Source: Lactiplantibacillus plantarum (GTDB lineage: Bacteria > Bacillota > Bacilli > Lactobacillales > Lactobacillaceae). Taken from it: a DNA stretch of 64,000 bases. The stretch's first letter is position 1, and each line of letters opens with the position of its first letter. The stretch lies in the NCBI RefSeq assembly GCF_014131735.1, contig NZ_CP039121.1, positions 682,001 through 746,000 of the forward strand. The letters are read 5' to 3'. Made by a program: the position numbers and the translations under genes. Under the pieces are notes generated by a model. The model was not told the DNA's origin. It ran no database searches and saw only the letters and a list, made by a program, of their open reading frames with translations. Positions 1 to 8,584 of this stretch are shown here, piece after piece.

Positions 1-2406
1 GTGGCTCGGGCTGATGATGGAACGACTGCAACGGGGACTGATACGGCATCAACCAGTTCAAGCACAACCAAATCAGTCACGGCTAAGACACAAACTTTGA
101 AGACTGCGGCCACAACTGAAGCGGATGTGACTAACCAAAATCAGCCGGTTTTAGATACCGATGGTTCGAATTCAAAGACTGCTGCTGGCACAGTGGCTGG
201 AACTAAGGCGGCAACGGATACTGATACAAACGCTACCACCAATTTGGATGAGACAACTAGTGCCAATACTGAAACTGGTTCAGATACGACAGCTGGTTCA
301 AAGACGGCAAAAGAGACGAATGCGACAACCGGTTCAGAGTCGACAAAAGAGACGTCGACCACAACTGATTCTGCCACTGCAACGGCTGCGCGGACAACAA
401 CCAGTTCTAATAAAGGTGCGACTACTGACTCAGCTACCAGCAATGATACCGCGGCAACGGCTGCTAAAACTACCGATGCTAGTGCTAAGATTGCCGGTAC
501 GACGACTAGTGATAGTGTAGCCCAGCAAACGACGACAACTAAAGACCAGTCGACGACAACTGCAACGCCCCAGACCGTCGCGGTGGCGCTTAGTCAAGCT
601 GTGACCCATGCAAACGATGCCGTTGCCGATGGTGGTAATGTGACGGACGATTATCCGGATCTACATAACATGCTCGGGGTTTCGTCCCAATTCCATATTT
701 TTGCACGGGAAGCGGAACTACATGCCCATACGAATGGGAACGTTGCGGTGCAAAACTTAGTGGGCAACGTTAACTTTGGTACGAACATTATTGAAGAATT
801 ATTAGATAAAGATATTTCGTATATTCAAAATATCAGTAATATTGCTGGGAGTTCGTTTGTTTCGGCTGGTGAGACGCGGAGCAATAAAGTTATCTTTGGC
901 GAAAATATTGAGATTGATGTTTCGAATCCTAATCGGCCGATGGTCAACGGGGTCTATATCGACCATTTACTTGCCTCTGAAGTTTATCAAGACAAAGATG
1001 GTAACGTCTATATTGATTTTGACAAAGAGTTTGCTAAGTTGGAAAAATTGAGCGCTAGTCTTAGCGAAGCGTCCGCGAACGCCACCTATACGAGTGACAG
1101 TTTTGAAGATATGAATCAGCGGGTCATCGATGTGACGGATATGCAACCTGATGCGGATGGACACATTGTGATCAATCTGTCAGCGGATGTTTTAAACACG
1201 AGTACGCCGCTGACAATCAAGGGACTATCGGCAGATGCGGATGGTAATACGGTCATTATTAATGTTGATACGGCAGGTGCGACCAACTATCAAGTTAACT
1301 CGCAGATCAAAATCATTTATGATGACGGTACGGAGCGGAATAATAAAGAAACTGAAGACTTTGGTGATAACCATTTGCTTTGGAACTTCTATGATTCAAC
1401 CGCGAGTGACAAGTTAGCAACTGGTGTCATTAGTGTCGACCGGCCATTTCAAGGCAGTATTTTAGCCCCAGCGGCGGAAATTGATGCAAATCAAAATATT
1501 GATGGCAACATCATTGCTAATAAAGTCAACGTGAAGGCGGAGACCCATCGTTGGGATTTACAGGATAATGTTGATAATGAAAATGATCCAGAACCAGTTC
1601 CGGACTATGAGAAACCGGTACATCCAAGTATTGATGCCGAATTACCAGATGGTGGCGAGGGCGAAGAGCCAGAATACGACAAACCGGTACATCCAAGTAT
1701 CGACATTGAAATGCCAGATGACGGCGAGGGGGAAGAACCAGAATACGACAAACCGGTACATCCAAGTATCGATATCGAGATGCCAGACGATGGCGAAGAA
1801 GAAGAACCAGAATACGACAAACCGGTACATCCAAGTATTGATATCGAAATGCCAGATAATGGCGAAGAAGAAGAAGAGTACGACAAACCAGTTCATCCAA
1901 GCATCGATGTTGAAATGCCTGACTTTGACGAGATTGAGGACGAAGAAGAAGCTGAAGACGCAGAAGAAGAATTTGAAGACGATATTGAGGATGAAATCGA
2001 AGCTGGTGTGACGCCAGACGAAGTTGTCGACCAAATCGAAGAAGAAGTCGACAATGAAATTACAGCTGACTGGGTCACGGACGAAACTGCGACTGAATTG
2101 GAAACGGCGTTTGAGGAAGTTCAAAAAGAAGCAGTGGTTGGCGATCAGATTAAGGATGAGGAAACACTGATCAACTTGATTGACCGGGCAATCGCACAAG
2201 CTAAAGCGCATCATAATACGGCGTTAGTAGCGCAATTACAAGCTCTACGAACTAAGGTGGCTAGCGCATTGGCAGTGGCTAAGGGGCAAGCATTACCACG
2301 GACTGATGAAGCGCCAAGTCAGATGATTAGTTTAGCGGGAATCGCATTAGCAAGTACATTAGTATTAGGTGCTGCAGCGGTTAGCCGGCGGAAGCGTCGG
2401 TATTAA
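1..2406 (+). CDS. Cell-wall-anchored adhesin-like protein, choice-of-anchor A domain (5' partial)
   Basis: Open from the window edge, so the signal peptide lies upstream and the first codon here (GTG) is probably internal. Residues 1 to about 200 are a Thr/Ser/Ala-rich stalk. About 215-520 match the choice-of-anchor A fold of surface adhesins (YPDLHNMLGV near its start, FQGSILAPAAEID near its end). About 530-640 hold five near-identical 22-23 residue repeats around the core YDKPVHPSID, followed by an acidic Glu/Asp-rich stretch. The C-terminus is a sortase signal: LPRTDE, a hydrophobic segment, then SRRKRRY. LPxTxE is the form usual in L. plantarum; Arg at position 3 is a variant. The protein should be covalently attached to peptidoglycan and display the anchor A domain; the ligand is unknown. 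Confidence 0.88.
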   Translation: MARADDGTTATGTDTASTSSSTTKSVTAKTQTLKTAATTEADVTNQNQPVLDTDGSNSKTAAGTVAGTKAATDTDTNATTNLDETTSANTETGSDTTAGSKTAKETNATTGSESTKETSTTTDSATATAARTTTSSNKGATTDSATSNDTAATAAKTTDASAKIAGTTTSDSVAQQTTTTKDQSTTTATPQTVAVALSQAVTHANDAVADGGNVTDDYPDLHNMLGVSSQFHIFAREAELHAHTNGNVAVQNLVGNVNFGTNIIEELLDKDISYIQNISNIAGSSFVSAGETRSNKVIFGENIEIDVSNPNRPMVNGVYIDHLLASEVYQDKDGNVYIDFDKEFAKLEKLSASLSEASANATYTSDSFEDMNQRVIDVTDMQPDADGHIVINLSADVLNTSTPLTIKGLSADADGNTVIINVDTAGATNYQVNSQIKIIYDDGTERNNKETEDFGDNHLLWNFYDSTASDKLATGVISVDRPFQGSILAPAAEIDANQNIDGNIIANKVNVKAETHRWDLQDNVDNENDPEPVPDYEKPVHPSIDAELPDGGEGEEPEYDKPVHPSIDIEMPDDGEGEEPEYDKPVHPSIDIEMPDDGEEEEPEYDKPVHPSIDIEMPDNGEEEEEYDKPVHPSIDVEMPDFDEIEDEEEAEDAEEEFEDDIEDEIEAGVTPDEVVDQIEEEVDNEITADWVTDETATELETAFEEVQKEAVVGDQIKDEETLINLIDRAIAQAKAHHNTALVAQLQALRTKVASALAVAKGQALPRTDEAPSQMISLAGIALASTLVLGAAAVSRRKRRY

Positions 2407-2428
2407 GCTTAAAATTGTATTTTGAAGC

Positions 2429-2474
2429 AACTGTTGATTCGGCAAGTTTAATCTTGCGAATCAACAGTTTTTTT
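2429..2474 (+). terminator. Rho-independent terminator after the adhesin gene
   Basis: AACTGTTGATTCG pairs with CGAATCAACAGTT, the stem continues inwards with GCAAG/CTTGC, and a T run follows. It lies 22 bases after the stop codon. Confidence 0.9.
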
Positions 2475-2477
2475 GCA

Positions 2478-2609
2478 TAAAAAAGTCACTAAACCAAATT
2501 GGTCTAGTGACGCTCAATTCTCTCTACTCCATGACCGACCTAATCTCTTGACCCCAAATGCGCCACTAGTGAAACGTGGTATAAATGCTAACCCCCATTA
2601 GCATTTATG
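2478..2609 (-). ncRNA. Candidate small RNA, about 130 nt, with its own promoter and terminator
   Basis: On the minus strand a near-consensus promoter (2616-2643) is followed by about 130 nt without a credible ORF and then by a terminator (2480-2512). The predicted 5' end folds into an 11-bp perfect hairpin (2581-2608) with a G-rich loop, TGGGGG. A second short stem (CCAC/GTGG) lies near 2564-2580. The only ORF in the right place is 12 codons and has no ribosome site. The strand and limits are inferred from the promoter and terminator; the function is unknown. Confidence 0.6.
2480..2512 (-). terminator. Terminator of the candidate small RNA
   Basis: Read on the minus strand: GTCACTAGACCA, a short loop, TGGTTTAGTGAC, then six T. 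The stem is almost perfect and no other minus-strand gene ends here. Confidence 0.75.
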
Positions 2610-2615
2610 ATATTT

Positions 2616-2643
2616 ATTATAAATAATTCAGCACATTAGTCAA
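2616..2643 (-). promoter_or_regulatory. Sigma-A promoter of the candidate small RNA
   Basis: Minus strand: -35 TTGACT (complement of 2638-2643), 16-base spacer, -10 TATAAT (complement of 2616-2621). A palindrome TATTCGAATA (2648-2657) sits just upstream of the -35. The same arrangement is seen before the hydrolase gene at 3685. Confidence 0.75.
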
Positions 2644-2736
2644 CTTTTATTCGAATATATTTTTAATTTATGTTGAAACTTATTCACAGATAAATTTAAT
2701 TCACCGACTGAATTGGTCTAAAGTAAGTAACCATAA

Positions 2737-2770
2737 TAAAAAGCTGGATGGTCCGGATGACCATTCAGCT
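2737..2770 (-). terminator. Terminator of the GntR regulator gene
   Basis: Minus strand: AGCTGAATGGTC, loop ATCCG, GACCATCCAGCT, then TTTTT. It lies 19 bases past the regulator's stop codon. Confidence 0.85.
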
Positions 2771-2788
2771 AAGTAATGTTGGTAAGGT

Positions 2789-3508
2789 TTAATTACGAAT
2801 TAATTCATTGAAGTTAAATTCGTTCGGAATAAAGTGGGATTCAGTGTATTCAACCTGGCGTCCTTCATCGTTAAATGCGATGCTAATCATATTACCGACG
2901 CAATTATTATCACCGAGCGCTAGCTGAGCTTTGTCGAGTTCGGTGGCGGATTCGACTCGTAGCATTCTTTTAACGACAGCAATTTTCAGACCATTTTTTT
3001 TGAAGTGTTGATAAATTGAGTGTTGGGCGATGGTCTTAGTCAGAGTGGGAGTGCGCTGGGCGTTAAAATAGTTAATGTCCAGCACTGCCCGAATACCGTC
3101 TACGATCCGAACCCGTTGAATAGCATACACTGGAATACCCACTTCAAAAGCGGTATGTGTGCTAAGCGGCTGGTCAACGATTCGTTGCTGAAAGGCCACG
3201 ACCTCGGTCTGATAATCGAGGTGGCGCTCCGCGTTGAGGCTCTGCAGACCGTTGAGATTATTTAAAGCCAGATTGAATTGCTGGGTTTGTGGCGTGTGCT
3301 CCAATAAGACCACCCCGCGCCCCTTAACGCTGTAAACTAGGCCGTCTTTGGCTAGTTGTGCGATTGCCTTACGAACAGCATAGCGACTGCTATCAAATTC
3401 TGTAATTAATTCGTCTTCAATGGGTAATCGCATCTTAACGCTGTAGTGTCCCGCGAGAATGCGGTCCTTTAAAACGTGATAGATGTCGCTGAATGTTTGT
3501 TTCCCCAT
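2789..3508 (-). CDS. GntR-family transcriptional regulator with UTRA domain
   Basis: 239 residues from the ATG at 3508, chosen because GGGGG stands 8 bases upstream; a longer frame reaches 3529 but has no ribosome site. Residues 1-70 form the GntR winged helix (KMRLPIEDELITEF, then SRYAVRKAIAQL, ending VYSVKGRGVVL). Residues 85-238 look like a UTRA effector domain, as in HutC/TreR/PhnF-type sugar or phosphonate regulators. It is transcribed divergently from the hydrolase at 3685, and a 24-bp palindrome lies between them, so it probably controls that gene and itself. The effector is unknown. Confidence 0.88.
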   Translation of the reverse strand: MGKQTFSDIYHVLKDRILAGHYSVKMRLPIEDELITEFDSSRYAVRKAIAQLAKDGLVYSVKGRGVVLLEHTPQTQQFNLALNNLNGLQSLNAERHLDYQTEVVAFQQRIVDQPLSTHTAFEVGIPVYAIQRVRIVDGIRAVLDINYFNAQRTPTLTKTIAQHSIYQHFKKNGLKIAVVKRMLRVESATELDKAQLALGDNNCVGNMISIAFNDEGRQVEYTESHFIPNEFNFNELIRN

Positions 3509-3577
3509 TTTAATACCCCCGCTCATCATATAATTAATTTAATTATAGCAAATAATAGTCATTAGCGAGTAAATAAG

Positions 3578-3607
3578 CGAATAAATATCGATATTTATTC
3601 GAATAAA
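3578..3607. promoter_or_regulatory. Overlapping palindromic operators between GntR gene and hydrolase
   Basis: 3578-3601 is a perfect 24-bp palindrome (CGAATAAATATC and its complement). Its right arm also forms a second palindrome, TTTATTCGAATAAA, at 3594-3607. Both end 2-8 bases before the -35 of the hydrolase promoter. The adjacent GntR regulator is the obvious ligand; that is inference. Confidence 0.7.
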
Positions 3608-3609
3608 AA

Positions 3610-3639
3610 TTGACAAGCAATCATGTGACCTTCTATAAT
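3610..3639 (+). promoter_or_regulatory. Promoter of the hydrolase gene
   Basis: -35 TTGACA at 3610-3615, 18-base spacer, -10 TATAAT at 3634-3639, both consensus. Confidence 0.85.
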
Positions 3640-3684
3640 GAAAGCGAAATCAAGTCGGTAATACGGGAGTAGGAGGGGGAACAT

Positions 3685-4515
3685 ATGCAAGTTGAACAGC
3701 GCACATTAAATACTGCGGCACACCCATTTCAGATCACGGCGTATTGGTTAGACCAAATTAGTGATTTTGAAACAGCTGTTGATTATCCAATCATGATTAT
3801 CTGCCCGGGAGGTGGCTTTACTTATCATTCTGGGCGGGAAGAAGCGCCAATTGCAACCCGGATGATGGCCGCCGGAATGCATACGGTGGTCTTGAATTAC
3901 CAATTAATTGTGGGAGATCAGTCCGTCTATCCTTGGGCGTTGCAGCAATTAGGTGCAACAATTGATTGGATTACGACCCAGGCGTCCGCGCACCATGTTG
4001 ATTGTCAGCGGATTATTCTTGCCGGGTTTTCGGCTGGCGGCCACGTGGTTGCGACTTATAATGGTGTTGCGACCCAACCAGAATTGCGCACACGGTATCA
4101 TTTGGATCATTATCAAGGCCAGCATGCTGCCATTATTTTAGGCTATCCAGTCATTGATTTGACAGCGGGGTTTCCCACGACTTCGGCGGCGCGTAATCAG
4201 ATTACCACGGATGCCCGGTTGTGGGCAGCCCAGCGCCTAGTCACACCAGCTAGTAAACCCGCTTTTGTCTGGCAAACGGCGACGGATGAGTTGGTCCCGC
4301 CAATCAATTCGTTAAAATATGTGCAGGCCATGCTACAACATCAGGTCGCAACTGCGTATCATTTATTTGGTAGTGGGATTCATGGGTTAGCGTTAGCCAA
4401 TCATGTGACGCAAAAACCTGGCAAGGACAAGTATTTGAATGACCAGGCTGCAATATGGCCACAATTAGCATTGCGGTGGTTACAAGAACAGGGATTGTTA
4501 GCTGGTAATTATTGA
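3685..4515 (+). CDS. Alpha/beta hydrolase, esterase/acetyl-xylan esterase-like
   Basis: 276 residues, ATG preceded by AGGAGGGG. An oxyanion-type PGGGF motif lies at 41-45. The nucleophile elbow GFSAGG gives Ser116, and likely partners are Asp201 (TDELVPP) and His233 (GSGIHG). This is the arrangement of the BD-FAE/acetyl esterase group of cytoplasmic carbohydrate esterases; no signal peptide is present. It is monocistronic, with its own promoter, the GntR operator and a terminator. The likely role is hydrolysis of small acyl or feruloyl esters released from plant material; the substrate is not determined by the sequence. Confidence 0.85.
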   Translation: MQVEQRTLNTAAHPFQITAYWLDQISDFETAVDYPIMIICPGGGFTYHSGREEAPIATRMMAAGMHTVVLNYQLIVGDQSVYPWALQQLGATIDWITTQASAHHVDCQRIILAGFSAGGHVVATYNGVATQPELRTRYHLDHYQGQHAAIILGYPVIDLTAGFPTTSAARNQITTDARLWAAQRLVTPASKPAFVWQTATDELVPPINSLKYVQAMLQHQVATAYHLFGSGIHGLALANHVTQKPGKDKYLNDQAAIWPQLALRWLQEQGLLAGNY

Positions 4516-4525
4516 AAATAAATCT

Positions 4526-4563
4526 GGGCGATCAGTCGTGCTTCACTGATCGCCCGTTTTTTG
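4526..4563 (+). terminator. Terminator after the hydrolase gene
   Basis: GGGCGATCAGT and ACTGATCGCCC form a perfect 11-bp stem with an 8-base loop, followed by G and a T run. Confidence 0.92.
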
Positions 4564-4572
4564 TCAACGATC

Positions 4573-4602
4573 CTGACACCAATTAATTTTCTGCGGTATA
4601 AT
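4573..4602 (+). promoter_or_regulatory. Promoter of the phosphodiesterase-like gene
   Basis: -35 CTGACA at 4573-4578, 18-base spacer, -10 TATAAT at 4597-4602, 39 bases before the start codon. Confidence 0.65.
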
Positions 4603-4641
4603 AATACGAATAAGCTTATTAAGTAAGAAGGAGCGATTGAG

Positions 4642-5937
4642 ATGGCAACAAATCAACACTTGGTCATTATTTCCTTAGATGCGTTAGGATTTCGTGATTT
4701 ACGCGAACATCAAGCAGAATTACCCGTTCTGAGTGGATTGATGACCGGTGGTACTTGGGTCAAGTCGGTGACGGGCATTTATCCAACACTGACATATCCG
4801 TCACATACCACGATTATTACGGGACAGTATCCCAGCGTGCATGGAATCGTTAATAATACTAAGTTACAACCGATACGCCGTTCACCAGATTGGTATTGGT
4901 ATCAAAAGGACGTTCAAGTACCAACACTATATGATTTGGCACGGCAAAAGAAGCTAACAACGGCGGCTTTTTTATGGCCAGTGACGGCTGGCAGCAAGAT
5001 TACATATAACCTTGCCGAGATCTTTCCTAACCGTATTTGGACGAACCAAGTTCTCGTCTCGTTGAAGGCGAGTTCACCGCTCTTCTTACTCGCGATGAAT
5101 CATAAGTATGGGCATCTTCGTAATGGGATTAAGCAGCCCCAACTAGATGAATTCATCACGGCTTGTGCAGTCGATACGTTAACGAATAAGAAGCCGAACC
5201 TAACGATGATTCACTTAGTCGACATGGATAGTATGCGCCATCGCTATGGTGTGCGATCCAGTGAGGCCATGGCAGCTTTACACCGGCTAGACCGGCACGT
5301 GGGCCAGTTGATTGACGCGACTAAAGCTGCGGGCACGTTTGCGGATACCAACTTTGTTATTTTAGGTGATCACTATCAAATCAATGTGGATCACATGATT
5401 CATTTAAATACGTTATTCGCTCAGCAGGGCTGGTTGACCGCACGTCAAGATCAGACGTTTGAAGATGACTGGTCCGTGATGGCGAAGACGGCGGACGGCT
5501 CAACGTACATTTATACGCGACCGGAATTTGACCAGTTGGATGAATTGAAGGCATTGGTTAGTCAGGTTGAAGGTGTTGAGACCATCATTACTGGAGAGGC
5601 GGCTGCACGTCGTGGTGCGGACCCCGCTTGTGCGTTGATGGTTGAAGCCCAGGAAGGTTATTATTTTACTGATGAAAGTCGACGGCCAACTGTGGTTGAA
5701 CCCGTCCATCCAGCGACACTCGGTCAACCAGACCGTTACCACGGGGTTCATGGATATGACCCGACGAAGCCTGACTATCAAACGACCCTGTTATTCAATG
5801 GACCAGCAGTTAAAGCTGGTGGGACGATTGAAGCAGCTAACTTAGTCGATGAAGCGCCGACATTTGCGCGGTTACTCGGATTGAGTTTCGATGGCCCCAT
5901 GCCGGGACATTGCCTCGATGGTATTTTCAAAGACTAG
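4642..5937 (+). CDS. Alkaline phosphatase superfamily protein (nucleotide pyrophosphatase/type I phosphodiesterase-like)
   Basis: 431 residues; ATG behind AAGAAGGAG. The N-terminal metal site reads LVIISLDALGF, and the nucleophile threonine lies in YPSHTTIITGQYPSVHGI, the signature of the NPP/autotaxin-type branch. Later metal ligands are visible as LVDMDSMRH, ILGDHYQINVDHM and the C-terminal YHGVHGYDP. No signal peptide is visible, so it is probably cytoplasmic. It would hydrolyse phosphodiester or pyrophosphate bonds, perhaps of nucleotides; the substrate is open. The transporter frame that follows is 107 bases downstream. Confidence 0.85.
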   Translation: MATNQHLVIISLDALGFRDLREHQAELPVLSGLMTGGTWVKSVTGIYPTLTYPSHTTIITGQYPSVHGIVNNTKLQPIRRSPDWYWYQKDVQVPTLYDLARQKKLTTAAFLWPVTAGSKITYNLAEIFPNRIWTNQVLVSLKASSPLFLLAMNHKYGHLRNGIKQPQLDEFITACAVDTLTNKKPNLTMIHLVDMDSMRHRYGVRSSEAMAALHRLDRHVGQLIDATKAAGTFADTNFVILGDHYQINVDHMIHLNTLFAQQGWLTARQDQTFEDDWSVMAKTADGSTYIYTRPEFDQLDELKALVSQVEGVETIITGEAAARRGADPACALMVEAQEGYYFTDESRRPTVVEPVHPATLGQPDRYHGVHGYDPTKPDYQTTLLFNGPAVKAGGTIEAANLVDEAPTFARLLGLSFDGPMPGHCLDGIFKD

Positions 5938-5962
5938 ACAAAAAAGAGAGAGAGGAAAAGCG

Positions 5963-6008
5963 GGCGGACATCAGCACCACTAATATTGTGGTTAATGCTC
6001 GTTCCGCC
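5963..6008 (+). other. Nested inverted repeat in the leader of the MFS gene
   Basis: GGCGGA (5963-5968) pairs with TCCGCC (6003-6008), and AGCACCAC pairs with GTGGT..TGCT inside it. It occupies most of the 107-base gap before the MFS start. There is no T run, so it is not a terminator. It may be an mRNA structure affecting translation of the MFS frame. Confidence 0.4.
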
Positions 6009-6044
6009 TCCGATTGCGATCAGAGGTTCCCGCGAAGTAACTTA

Positions 6045-7294
6045 ATGAAATTTAATAAACAGCAGTGGGGTTGGATCTTTTACGATTGGGCCAACTCGGG
6101 CTATGGCATTATTGTCACAACGGCGGTGCTACCCGTTTACTTTAAGGCAGTTGCCCAAAGTAGCGGTGTGACACCGGCTAATGCAACGGCTTACTGGGGT
6201 TATGCCAATAGTATTGGGACCTTACTAGTTTCGATTTTGGCGCCCGTCCTAGGTGCACTAGCAGACTATCCCCATGCCAAGAAACGAATGCTCAACATCT
6301 TTTCGATACTCGGAATGGTGATGACGCTAGGGCTGAGTGTTGCCCCGACTAGTGCCTGGAAGTGGCTATTAGGTATTTATATTTATCAATTATCGGTTAT
6401 TCCGGTGGTAATCTGTTTTATGACAGTTTTCTGACTGACGTGGCACCAAACGATCAGATGGATCGATTGTCGTCATATGGTTATGGGTTTGGCTATCTCG
6501 GTGGTGTCTTGGCGTTTATCTTATTCTTGGTCTTACAATTAACCAGTGGTTTTGGTCAATTATCAAGCTATGGGGTCGCGCGGTGGAGTTTTGTCTTAGC
6601 CGCTGCGTGGTGGATTATCTTTTACATTCCTTTGTTGAAAAACGTTCACCAAAAGTACGCGTTAGCACCCAGTGCGCATCCGGTGCGTTCAAGTTTCCAA
6701 CGGGTATGGTCGACTTTGAAACACATCCGGAATTATCGCGCTGCGGCGTGGTTCTTGGTGGCGTACTTCTTCTACATTGATGGAGTCGACACGATCTTTA
6801 CAATGGCAACTTCGATTGGGATGGATATGGGAATTACGACGACCACGTTGATGATTGTCTTGCTGGTTGTTCAGCTAGTCGCGTTTCCGTTTTCACTGCT
6901 TTACGGGTGGTTAGCGAATAAAACGTCGACCCGGACGGGCATCTTGCTTGGCATTATTATTTATTTAGGTATCTGCTTGTACGCGTTGCGGTTGAATAGT
7001 ACGACGGATTTTTGGATTTTAGCCATACTAGTTGGAACCAGTCAGGGTGGGATTCAAGCGCTTAGTCGGTCGTACTTCGGTCGTTTGATTCCTAAGACTA
7101 GTGGGAGTGAGTTTTTCGGCTTTTACAATATTCTCGGTAAGTTCTCAGCCGTGATGGGCCCCGTCCTAGTTGGAATCGTGACCCAAATGACGGGGAAGTC
7201 AACGATTGGTGCTGCTTCTTTAAGTATTTTATTTGTTGTTGGATTAGTGATTTTCTTGGCTCTACCGCATTTGAACCAGACAAAGTCGGTTTAA
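6045..7294 (+). pseudogene. MFS transporter, UMF1/Atg22-like, interrupted by a one-base frameshift
   Basis: The N-terminal half reads from ATG 6045 (MKFNKQQWGWIFYDWANSGYG, typical of the Atg22-like/UMF1 family) and runs out of frame near 6395, ending at a stop at 6434. The rest of the protein continues in another frame to 7294 (GYSGGNLFYDSFLTDVAP onward). Adding one T to the TTT at about 6391-6393 restores GIYILSIIGYSGG and a protein of about 416 residues with twelve membrane segments. So this is either a recent inactivation, a slippage-prone site or a base error in the assembly. The start has only a weak ribosome site. Family members are linked to amino acid or nucleobase efflux; the substrate here is unknown. 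Confidence 0.85.
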
Positions 7295-7320
7295 GCCAGG
7301 GTTTGTTTAATATCATGCAA

Positions 7321-7354
7321 AAAGAACTTCTTCTAATTTGGAGAAGTTCTTTTT
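7321..7354 (+). terminator. Terminator after the MFS frame (bidirectional shape)
   Basis: AAAGAACTTCTTC and GAGAAGTTCTTT form a 10-11 bp stem flanked by A and T runs, 27 bases after the stop. Confidence 0.85.
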
Positions 7355-7513
7355 ACGTTGATCAAGCTCAGACCATCATGAGTTATAAATTCATTTCCGT
7401 ATTCCGCTGTAATACATAATAAATGATAAACCAACACAATACGCGCTAATTATAACAATCTGAAAGGCGTAGCTATCAGTAAGCCTTAGGCCAGTTAATC
7501 AGTATGTGTGATT

Positions 7514-7568
7514 AAGAAAAAGCCTGTTCCTGTCCGGCGTAATTTATTGCCAGGCTAGAACAGGCTTT
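7514..7568 (-). terminator. Terminator of the Rgg-type regulator gene
   Basis: Minus strand: AAAGCCTGTTC and GAACAGGCTTT pair (7519-7529 with 7558-7568), with an inner stem CCTGGC/GCCGG and a trailing T run. It begins 6 bases past the regulator's stop. Confidence 0.85.
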
Positions 7569-7573
7569 CGGTG

Positions 7574-8485
7574 TTAAAGATGCTTGTGAGACTGATGCGA
7601 TTGGCGATAAGTCTGGGCTTGCTTAGTGCGAACGTTACGAATTGCAAATAACGTATTATCAATCCGGGGGTGATGATGTGTTTCTAAGACGCTGACTTCA
7701 TCAAGCAATTGGTTGCCAATTTGCCAGTCGCCAAAGTAGAGATTCCAGATGCCAAGCCAGAATTGTTGGCTCAACCGCCCATCCCAGTTTAACTGGTGAC
7801 TGTCGATGGCAGTGAACTTGGTTTTCAGATTTTGAGCGGATTGAAAATCATGAAAGTTCAATTTAGTTTGAAATAGTGATCCATAAAAATCGAGTAAGTC
7901 GTTGCTGACGTGAAAGGGATCGCCCCAACCCGTTTGATAACTGGCACAATTGGCGGCCATACGGGTTGTCAGTGGTGTTAGTGCGGCCAAGCCGTCGATG
8001 GATGCAATAATTGGAATTAGAACGGGCACTAATTTTAGTTCCTGCAGGGTCCAAGTCTTGGCTTGGAGCAGGTGATCAAAAGCGGGCTGGGTCGTGGTTG
8101 TCACGCCGACTGAACGATGGTCATAGGATAGCATCAAGATGCTGGCATAACTGGCGATGAGTTGTTCGTAGGCGTGGGGGCTGTGTCGATGTTCGCGAAT
8201 CCAAGTGGCTAGGGCGGGAAAATTTAGCGTTTCATAAGCGTGACGAATTGTCCAAAGGGCCTGGTCATATGCTGATGGCTGGTAGTTTTGGTGTATGAAT
8301 CGTAACTCGTCGGCTGAAATTGCTAAGTTATCCAGAATTGCAAAGAGTTTACTGGCGCCAATATCGTTGGCACCACTCTCAAAGCGTGAGGCGAATGAGC
8401 GCGAGATAATACCGCTATACACTTCTTGTTGAGTTAAGCCCTTACTTAATCGAATCTGATGAATAGTTTCTCCGATGTTTGTCAT
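7574..8485 (-). CDS. Rgg/GadR/MutR-family transcriptional regulator
   Basis: 303 residues; ATG at 8485 behind AGGAGT. Residues 5-60 form an XRE helix-turn-helix with the features of Rgg proteins (LSKGLTQQEVYSGIISRSFASRFESG). The rest is the long, helical, TPR-like domain that binds peptides in this family. Rgg proteins usually regulate the adjacent gene. Here that is the divergent MFS gene, with a 99-base shared region containing the palindrome GCATATATGC (8504-8513). I found no credible short hydrophobic signal peptide gene beside it. Confidence 0.87.
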   Translation of the reverse strand: MTNIGETIHQIRLSKGLTQQEVYSGIISRSFASRFESGANDIGASKLFAILDNLAISADELRFIHQNYQPSAYDQALWTIRHAYETLNFPALATWIREHRHSPHAYEQLIASYASILMLSYDHRSVGVTTTTQPAFDHLLQAKTWTLQELKLVPVLIPIIASIDGLAALTPLTTRMAANCASYQTGWGDPFHVSNDLLDFYGSLFQTKLNFHDFQSAQNLKTKFTAIDSHQLNWDGRLSQQFWLGIWNLYFGDWQIGNQLLDEVSVLETHHHPRIDNTLFAIRNVRTKQAQTYRQSHQSHKHL

Positions 8486-8503
8486 CTAGCACTCCTTAAT
8501 GTG

Positions 8504-8513
8504 GCATATATGC
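8504..8513. promoter_or_regulatory. Palindrome GCATATATGC in the Rgg/MFS divergent region
   Basis: A 10-bp perfect palindrome 18 bases upstream of the regulator start. It is a possible operator; no other support. Confidence 0.3.
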
Positions 8514-8584
8514 AACCTACTTGCTGATTGTACCACGGTAATGACGAGTAAGCTAAGTCCATTATCTTAATGGGAGATGGGTTA

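Noticed and set aside
1605..1920. Regular 66-69 base repeats that could suggest a CRISPR-like array
   Set aside because: They encode in-frame protein repeats (YDKPVHPSID) with no variable spacers.
1642..2214. Long antisense open frames over the adhesin repeats
   Set aside because: They mirror the biased codons of the coding strand and have no ribosome site or family features.
7295..7513. Short hydrophobic peptide gene for the Rgg regulator
   Set aside because: The only candidates (8-13 codons near 7380-7440) lack a ribosome site and a hydrophobic core.
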